DNA of 10,352 bases, taken from positions 1 to 10,352 of the forward strand of contig JAISJS010000136.1 of assembly GCA_031261385.1 (NCBI GenBank). The letters are read 5' to 3'. Source of the DNA: Treponema sp. (lineage in GTDB: Bacteria; Spirochaetota; Spirochaetia; Treponematales; Breznakiellaceae). Position numbers and translations under genes: made by a program. Of the stretch, positions 6,480 to 10,352 are shown piece after piece. A model generated the notes under the pieces. It saw nothing but the letters and a program-made list of their open reading frames with translations. It did no database searches and was not told the DNA's origin. Every line of letters starts with the position of its first letter. Position 1 is the stretch's first letter.

Positions 6480-7256
6480 CTACTCGTTCGGCAGGCCGAA
6501 GAACTTATTAGAATTCTCCCACAACTGCGCAGCAAGCGCTTCATCATCCATCTCCAGCATTTCGGCGAGGAAACGGGCCGTCATCGGGAGATATTTGGGC
6601 ATGTTGCGTTTGCCCCGGTAATCGGCGGGAACCATAAAAGGACTTTCCGATTCGATGAGGATGCGATCCACGGGCAGAACATCGATGGTTTCGTGGAGGT
6701 TCCGGGCGTTCCTATAGGTCAGGTTTCCGGCAAAGGAAAAATAGAGGTTCAGGTCGAGGGCCTTTTTGGCGTACTCGGCGTTTTCAGAGTAGCAGTGAAG
6801 CACCCCGCCTTTGGGGGGCAGGCGATCCCGAAGGATCTCCAGCACATCGTGGCCGGCGTCACGGTTATGAATGATCACCGGCATGTTGAGTTTGGCGGCT
6901 AAATCAAGCTGGGTGATGAAAAGCTCGATCTGGGAATTTTTATCCCCAAATTTGCGGTAATAGTCCAGGCCGATCTCGCCTATGGCAACCACCCGGGGCT
7001 GCTGAACGTTGCGTTCAATGATCTCCTGCCAGTCCTTGCCGGGGTTCTGCACCTCCGAGGGGCTTACCCCCACGGCATGGTACACGTTGGCGGCGGATTT
7101 GAGGTTATCATAAACCGTAACAAAGTCGTGGAGACTGTTACAAATAGAGATAATACGGTTGACTGAGGCCTGGCGGGCCTCCTGAATCACAATTAACTGC
7201 TCGATAGGGTCATCAACAATGAGCCCCAAATGGGCATGAGTATCAAAATACTGCAT
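6480..7256 (-). CDS. TatD-family metal-dependent hydrolase (DNase-like)
   Basis: The 258-residue TIM-barrel protein has the usual length for TatD/YcfH/YjjV proteins, which are metal-dependent 3'-5' exonucleases or deoxyribonucleases in DNA quality control. Metal ligands seen are His7 and His9 (DTHAHL), Glu94 (GEIGLDYY), His130 (VIIHNRDA) and His154 (VLHCYS). The last ligand is normally Asp in an ETD-[AS]-P motif, but here the sequence is IESESPF, with Glu204 at that position. Near the end, GKRNMPKYLP corresponds to the family GKRNEP motif. The start ATG at 7256 leads straight into the HxH strand, so no upstream extension is needed. A well-formed promoter lies at 7309-7337. The dihydrouridine synthase gene follows after the 6375-6466 palindrome. 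Exact substrate is not determined. Confidence 0.93.
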   Translation of the reverse strand: MQYFDTHAHLGLIVDDPIEQLIVIQEARQASVNRIISICNSLHDFVTVYDNLKSAANVYHAVGVSPSEVQNPGKDWQEIIERNVQQPRVVAIGEIGLDYYRKFGDKNSQIELFITQLDLAAKLNMPVIIHNRDAGHDVLEILRDRLPPKGGVLHCYSENAEYAKKALDLNLYFSFAGNLTYRNARNLHETIDVLPVDRILIESESPFMVPADYRGKRNMPKYLPMTARFLAEMLEMDDEALAAQLWENSNKFFGLPNE

Positions 7257-7308
7257 GGCTTATTCCAAAAGGTAAGAGATATGTTTTTATTCCAAACTGG
7301 ATATCCTT

Positions 7309-7337
7309 ATTGTAACATGTTAAATCGCTGCCGTCAA
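7309..7337 (-). promoter_or_regulatory. Sigma-70-type promoter of the TatD-type gene
   Basis: Read leftward, TTGACG (7337-7332, 5/6 to consensus) is followed after exactly 17 bp by TACAAT (7314-7309, 5/6). Transcription would begin near 7302, leaving a leader of about 46 nt before the ATG at 7256. It is the strongest leftward promoter I can see in the window. Confidence 0.65.
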
Positions 7338-7339
7338 CG

Positions 7340-7365
7340 AAAAAAAGGTGACTGACACCTTTTTT
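7340..7365. repeat. Copy 3 of the GGTGACTGACACC motif, intergenic hairpin-forming palindrome
   Basis: AAAAAAGGTG (7341-7350) and CACCTTTTTT (7356-7365) are perfect 10-bp complements around ACTGA. An extra A at 7340 extends the match to copy 1. The element lies between two outward-facing promoters, 2 bp from the leftward -35 box and 1 bp from the rightward one. It resembles a terminator in both directions but lies upstream of both genes, so an operator or UP-like role, or an inserted element, fits its position better. Confidence 0.75.
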
Positions 7366-7366
7366 C

Positions 7367-7395
7367 TTGATTTTTGGCGGTTTCGGGTTTATCAT
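7367..7395 (+). promoter_or_regulatory. Sigma-70-type promoter of the oxidoreductase/epimerase/ABC operon
   Basis: TTGATT (7367-7372, 4/6) is separated by exactly 17 bp from TATCAT (7390-7395, 5/6). Transcription would start near 7402, about 30 nt before the ATG at 7433. The -35 box abuts the palindrome at 7340-7365. Confidence 0.55.
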
Positions 7396-7417
7396 TACTT
7401 TATTGTAATTGAATGAT

Positions 7418-7423
7418 AGGAGG
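7418..7423 (+). promoter_or_regulatory. Ribosome-binding site AGGAGG that fixes the oxidoreductase start
   Basis: A perfect AGGAGG lies 9 bp before the ATG at 7433. It falls inside the reading frame if the TTG at 7409 were used, which argues strongly for the ATG. Confidence 0.85.
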
Positions 7424-7432
7424 CAGACAGGC

Positions 7433-8605
7433 ATGATAGAAAGCAGTGCGGACGCAAAGCCCGTTGTAAAACTCCGTTACGGCATGATCGGCGGGGGACA
7501 GGGCTCTTTTATCGGCGATGTGCACCGTAAATCCATAGCTTTGGACGGGCTTGCGGAGATTGCGGCGGGTTGTTTTTCCCGTTCACCGGAAAATACCCTT
7601 ACCACGGGGCTCGCTTTGGGGATAAAACCGGAGCGGCTCTATAAAACTTACGACGAAATGGCCGAAGAAGAGTCAAAAAGGCCGGATAAAATTGATTTTG
7701 TGGTGATTGTGACGCCGAATTATGCCCACGCCGCGGCCGCCAAGGCGTTTTTAAGCCGGGGTATCCCCGTGGTGTGCGATAAACCCCTCTGCGTTGAAGA
7801 AATGGACGCCAAAGAGCTCGTCGATCTGGCAAAGAAGAACAAGCTGCTCTTTATGGTCACCTATACCTATTCGGGAAATTCCACGGTAAAACATGCCCGG
7901 GAACTCATCAGGAAGGGTGAAATCGGGAAGGTGATTTTTGTAAACGGTGAATATCCGCAGGAGTGGCTGTTGTCGGACGCCGAAAAACAGGGAAACAAGC
8001 AGGCCGAATGGCGGACCGACCCCAAATTTGCCGGGAAGTCCAACAGCGTCGGGGATTTGGGGACCCATATCGAAAATACCGTGTCCTATCTAACCGGCCT
8101 CAGGATAAAATCGGTCTGCGCACGGCTTGATAAAACCATGCCGGGACGGGTTCTGGACGATAACGCCACGATCATGGTTGAATACGAAGGCGGCGCCAAG
8201 GGGATCTATTGGTCAAGCCAGGTCGCCTCCGGTTACGATAACGCCCTGCGGGTCCGTATTTTCGGGACCAAGGGTTCAATCGAATTTCAGGAAGAAGAAT
8301 CAAACTATGTAAAGGTGTCTTACTTCGGCAAGCCGGCGACGGTGCTTTCCCGGGGCCGCGACCCCTTTGTTCCCCACGCGCAAAGTTTCAACCGTATCCC
8401 CTCGGGACACCCGGAAGGTTATTTTGAGGCGATGGGAAATATCTACAAGACCTACATCAAGGCGCTTGCCAAACAAAAGGAAGGAAAGCCCCTCACCGAA
8501 GAGGACCTGGACTTTCCCAATGTTGAGGCGGGGCTTGACGGAGTCAGATTCATTGGTAAATGTGTAGAGAGCTCCGACAAAGGGGCTGTGTGGGTTAATT
8601 TCTGA
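7433..8605 (+). CDS. Gfo/Idh/MocA-family NAD(P)-dependent oxidoreductase
   Basis: The 390-residue product (from the ATG at 7433) is a cytoplasmic sugar or cyclitol dehydrogenase of the glucose-fructose oxidoreductase/inositol dehydrogenase family. The Rossmann nucleotide-binding loop is GMIGGGQGSFIG (residues 17-28). VVIVTPNYAHA and CDKPL, the family's (E/D)KP motif containing the catalytic lysine, follow. The C-terminal alpha/beta domain holds GDLGTH, whose His is the usual catalytic or substrate-binding residue. The insert around YPQEWLLSDAEKQGNKQAEW is typical of a MocA-like subgroup acting on larger or modified sugars. It is the first gene of a rightward operon, 30 bp before an isomerase/epimerase and then a sugar ABC ATPase, so it probably oxidises the imported compound or its derivative. 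The substrate (inositol, keto-sugar or other) cannot be decided. Confidence 0.93.
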   Translation: MIESSADAKPVVKLRYGMIGGGQGSFIGDVHRKSIALDGLAEIAAGCFSRSPENTLTTGLALGIKPERLYKTYDEMAEEESKRPDKIDFVVIVTPNYAHAAAAKAFLSRGIPVVCDKPLCVEEMDAKELVDLAKKNKLLFMVTYTYSGNSTVKHARELIRKGEIGKVIFVNGEYPQEWLLSDAEKQGNKQAEWRTDPKFAGKSNSVGDLGTHIENTVSYLTGLRIKSVCARLDKTMPGRVLDDNATIMVEYEGGAKGIYWSSQVASGYDNALRVRIFGTKGSIEFQEEESNYVKVSYFGKPATVLSRGRDPFVPHAQSFNRIPSGHPEGYFEAMGNIYKTYIKALAKQKEGKPLTEEDLDFPNVEAGLDGVRFIGKCVESSDKGAVWVNF

Positions 8606-8635
8606 TTTTAATTTTTTATTATTTGGAGGATTGAT

Positions 8636-9628
8636 ATGTCGAGACCGGTTACTATTTTTACGGGACAGTGGGCGGATTTGCCCTTTGATGTGGCATGCGG
8701 GAAGATCAAATCGTTTGGGTACGATGGCGTGGAGATCGCCTGTTGGGGGGATCATCTTGACCTGAAAAAGGCGGCCACGGATCCTGCGTATGTTGAAGAC
8801 CGCAAAAAGATCCTTGCCAAACACGGGCTTAAAACCTGGGCCATCGGAACCCACCTTGTCGGGCAGTGTGTCGGGGATCTTTGGGACCCGCGGCTTGATG
8901 GGTTTGCGCCAAGTGAATTTGCCGGTCAGCCGGAGAAGATCCGCGCATGGGCTATCGAGTATATGAAGTATGCGCCGGTGGCAGCCAAAAATCTTGGCGT
9001 CAAAGTCGTCACCGGCTTTATGGGAAGCCCGGTATGGAAATATTGGTATAGTTTCCCCCAGACCAGCGAAAAGATGATCGACGATGCCTTTAAGGAAATC
9101 GTCAGCCTGTGGACGCCGATTTTTGACGAGTTCGACAAGAACGGAATCAAGTTTGCGCTTGAAGTACACCCGACGGAGATCGCTTTTGATTATTACTCGG
9201 CGGAGCGGCTGCTTAAAGAGTTTAATTACCGGCCGACCCTCGGCTTCAATTTTGATCCGTCCCACCTTATCTGGCAGGGCGTTACGCCGCACATTTTCCT
9301 GCGGGACTTTGCAAAATATGTGTACCATGTGCACATGAAAGACGCCGCGGTTACCCTTGACGGCAAGGCGGGGATACTCGGTTCCCACATCACCTTTGGC
9401 GATACCCGGCGCGGCTGGAACTTCCGTTCACTCGGACACGGCGATGTTGATTTTGAAAACATCATCCGCGAACTCAATGCGGTAAATTACGAGGGGCCGC
9501 TGTCAGTGGAATGGGAAGATTCCGGCATGGAGCGCGAGTACGGCGCAAAGGAAGCCTGCGAATATGTGCGGAAGGTTGATTTCTCGCCGTCCAACGTGGC
9601 GTTTGATGACGCATTGAAGTCGGACTAG
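8636..9628 (+). CDS. Sugar phosphate isomerase/epimerase-like TIM-barrel protein (xylose isomerase-like, AP endonuclease 2 family)
   Basis: The 330-residue protein has the TIM-barrel pattern of the family that includes IolE, IolI, tagatose/psicose epimerases and endonuclease IV. A divalent metal is probably bound by Glu176 (ALEVHP), Asp207 (NFDPSHL), His233 (HVHMKD) and Glu292 (SVEWEDSG), assigned by analogy with ketose 3-epimerases. His178, His210 and His231 lie beside them. The N-terminal FGYDGVEIACWGDH (27-40) is the usual first-strand motif. Such enzymes isomerise, epimerise or dehydrate sugars and cyclitols. The start is well supported by GGAGGA (8625-8630), 5 bp before the ATG. It follows the oxidoreductase by 30 bp and precedes the ABC ATPase by 11 bp, so all three are very likely co-transcribed. 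Oxidoreductase plus epimerase pairs typically act on one substrate via a keto intermediate. Which substrate is unknown. Confidence 0.93.
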   Translation: MSRPVTIFTGQWADLPFDVACGKIKSFGYDGVEIACWGDHLDLKKAATDPAYVEDRKKILAKHGLKTWAIGTHLVGQCVGDLWDPRLDGFAPSEFAGQPEKIRAWAIEYMKYAPVAAKNLGVKVVTGFMGSPVWKYWYSFPQTSEKMIDDAFKEIVSLWTPIFDEFDKNGIKFALEVHPTEIAFDYYSAERLLKEFNYRPTLGFNFDPSHLIWQGVTPHIFLRDFAKYVYHVHMKDAAVTLDGKAGILGSHITFGDTRRGWNFRSLGHGDVDFENIIRELNAVNYEGPLSVEWEDSGMEREYGAKEACEYVRKVDFSPSNVAFDDALKSD

Positions 9629-9639
9629 GGCAGCGTATA

Positions 9640-10352
9640 ATGTCAGCAGCGGCGCAGGATTCCTCAGCGATTCTCTCCATACAGGGCATTACCAAAGAAT
9701 TTGACGGGGTAAAGGTCCTGGACAATGTCTCCTTCGATCTCAAACAGGGTGAGATCATGGGGCTTATCGGGGAGAACGGCGCCGGTAAATCAACGCTGAT
9801 AAAAATCATCACGGGGATTTATTTTCCAAGCGGCGGATCGCTTTCGCTTAACGGTAAGCCGGTGGAGATTCCCGATTATATCACGGCGAAGAAGCTCGGG
9901 ATCAGCATGGTTCCCCAGGAATTCAATCTGATTAACACCCTTACCGTGTACGAAAATATTTTTCTCGGAAACGAAATTAACCGAATCGCAGGCTTGTCAA
10001 AATCCGGCCTGCTGGATAAGCCGCGGATGCGGGAGCTTGCCGCAAAACAGCTTGAAGCGCTCAAGATGCCGGTCGGGGTGAACAAACTGGTCTCCCGGCT
10101 TTCGGTGGCGGAAAAGCAGATGGTGGAGATTTCAAAAGCGCTGCTGCTTCATTCACGAATTCTCATCATGGACGAGCCGACCACGACGCTTACCGGAAAC
10201 GAAGTTGAAATTCTTTTTTCGATGATGCGGGACCTCAAGGCGCAGGGCGTCACGATGATCTTTGTGTCGCACAAGTTAGGCGAAATCAAGGCGATCTGTG
10301 ACCGTGTGACGGTGCTGCGCGACGGAAAACTTATCAGTGTGGACAATGTTTC
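9640..10352 (+). CDS. Sugar ABC transporter ATP-binding protein, RbsA-like (partial, C-terminus outside window)
   Basis: A 237-codon open frame from the ATG at 9640 continues off the right edge; I translated it by hand. It is the first ATPase domain of the carbohydrate-uptake type 2 (ribose/xylose/galactose) importers, which usually carry two such domains in about 500 residues. Walker A GENGAGKST is at 44-52, the Q-loop Gln93 in VPQEFNL and the signature motif LSVAEKQ at 154-160. Walker B is ILIMDEPT (174-181) with catalytic Glu179, and the switch His211 is in FVSHKL. The stretch DEPTTTLTGNEVE is typical of this class. The signature is the RbsA-type variant rather than LSGGQ. An AGGG overlapping the upstream stop codon may be its ribosome-binding site. 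A permease and a periplasmic binding protein are expected beyond the window. The operon partners suggest a sugar or cyclitol as cargo. Confidence 0.95.
   Translation, partial: MSAAAQDSSAILSIQGITKEFDGVKVLDNVSFDLKQGEIMGLIGENGAGKSTLIKIITGIYFPSGGSLSLNGKPVEIPDYITAKKLGISMVPQEFNLINTLTVYENIFLGNEINRIAGLSKSGLLDKPRMRELAAKQLEALKMPVGVNKLVSRLSVAEKQMVEISKALLLHSRILIMDEPTTTLTGNEVEILFSMMRDLKAQGVTMIFVSHKLGEIKAICDRVTVLRDGKLISVDNV

Noticed and set aside
7340..7365. Rho-independent terminator
   Set aside because: A hairpin with a T-tract is present, but it lies upstream of both adjacent genes and directly between their promoters, so there is no transcript for it to terminate in the normal sense.
5032..7365. CRISPR array
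   Set aside because: The three motif copies are 350 to 2000 bp apart with gene sequence between them and no regular spacers.
7409..7432. TTG start giving an eight-residue longer oxidoreductase
   Set aside because: The added codons contain the AGGAGG ribosome-binding site that serves the ATG at 7433.
7243..7434. A 63-codon leftward frame across the divergent promoter region
   Set aside because: It covers the palindrome and both promoters, overlaps the TatD-type start and has no ribosome-binding site. Its GVSHLFF peptide comes only from the repeat.
8300..9388. A 362-codon leftward open frame
   Set aside because: It lies opposite the oxidoreductase 3' end and most of the epimerase gene, both with intact family motifs. 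Its translation has no recognisable domain and no ribosome-binding site. It is an antisense shadow.

Overview
The window looks like chromosomal DNA of a spirochaete, most likely a Treponema-type organism. This is inferred from three things. The phenylalanyl-tRNA synthetase alpha chain is the long archaeal/eukaryotic-type form that spirochaetes carry. A secreted CsgG/LpoB-like protein has a barrel-like C-terminus of a kind common in treponemes. A short 13-bp motif with flanking A/T tracts recurs both between and inside genes. No rRNA, tRNA, CRISPR array, transposase or phage gene is visible.

Layout. Positions 1-3433 hold a leftward cluster: a secreted protein of unknown function, then pheS, then a partial AlbA_2/Schlafen-type putative ATP-binding regulator that runs off the left edge. 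Positions 3434-3607 are an A/T-rich divergent intergenic region with a good promoter for the rightward 3608 gene (CsgG/LpoB-like domain plus putative outer-membrane barrel). That gene meets a second leftward cluster tail-to-tail with 8 bp between the stops. The second leftward cluster (7256 to 4621) is a TatD-family hydrolase, a tRNA-dihydrouridine synthase and a rhomboid protease. From 7367 rightwards lies a carbohydrate-type operon: a Gfo/Idh/MocA oxidoreductase, a xylose-isomerase-like TIM-barrel epimerase/isomerase, and the start of an RbsA-like sugar ABC-transporter ATPase that runs off the right edge. These three genes are closely spaced on one strand and probably import and then oxidise/epimerise a sugar or cyclitol. 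The substrate cannot be read from the sequence.

The most interesting signal is not a gene. The motif GGTGACTGACACC with an adjacent A/T tract occurs three times within about 2.3 kb. One copy lies inside the rhomboid gene and encodes part of its conserved SHLxxNM motif. A second lies inside the dihydrouridine synthase gene, as a larger palindrome that appears to add about 11 residues in frame. The third is a 26-bp hairpin-forming palindrome filling the space between the -35 boxes of two divergent promoters (TatD hydrolase leftward, oxidoreductase operon rightward). A second, unrelated imperfect palindrome of about 90 bp separates the TatD and dihydrouridine synthase genes. No wholly new multi-gene system is evident. 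The gene content is otherwise housekeeping plus a sugar-utilisation operon.
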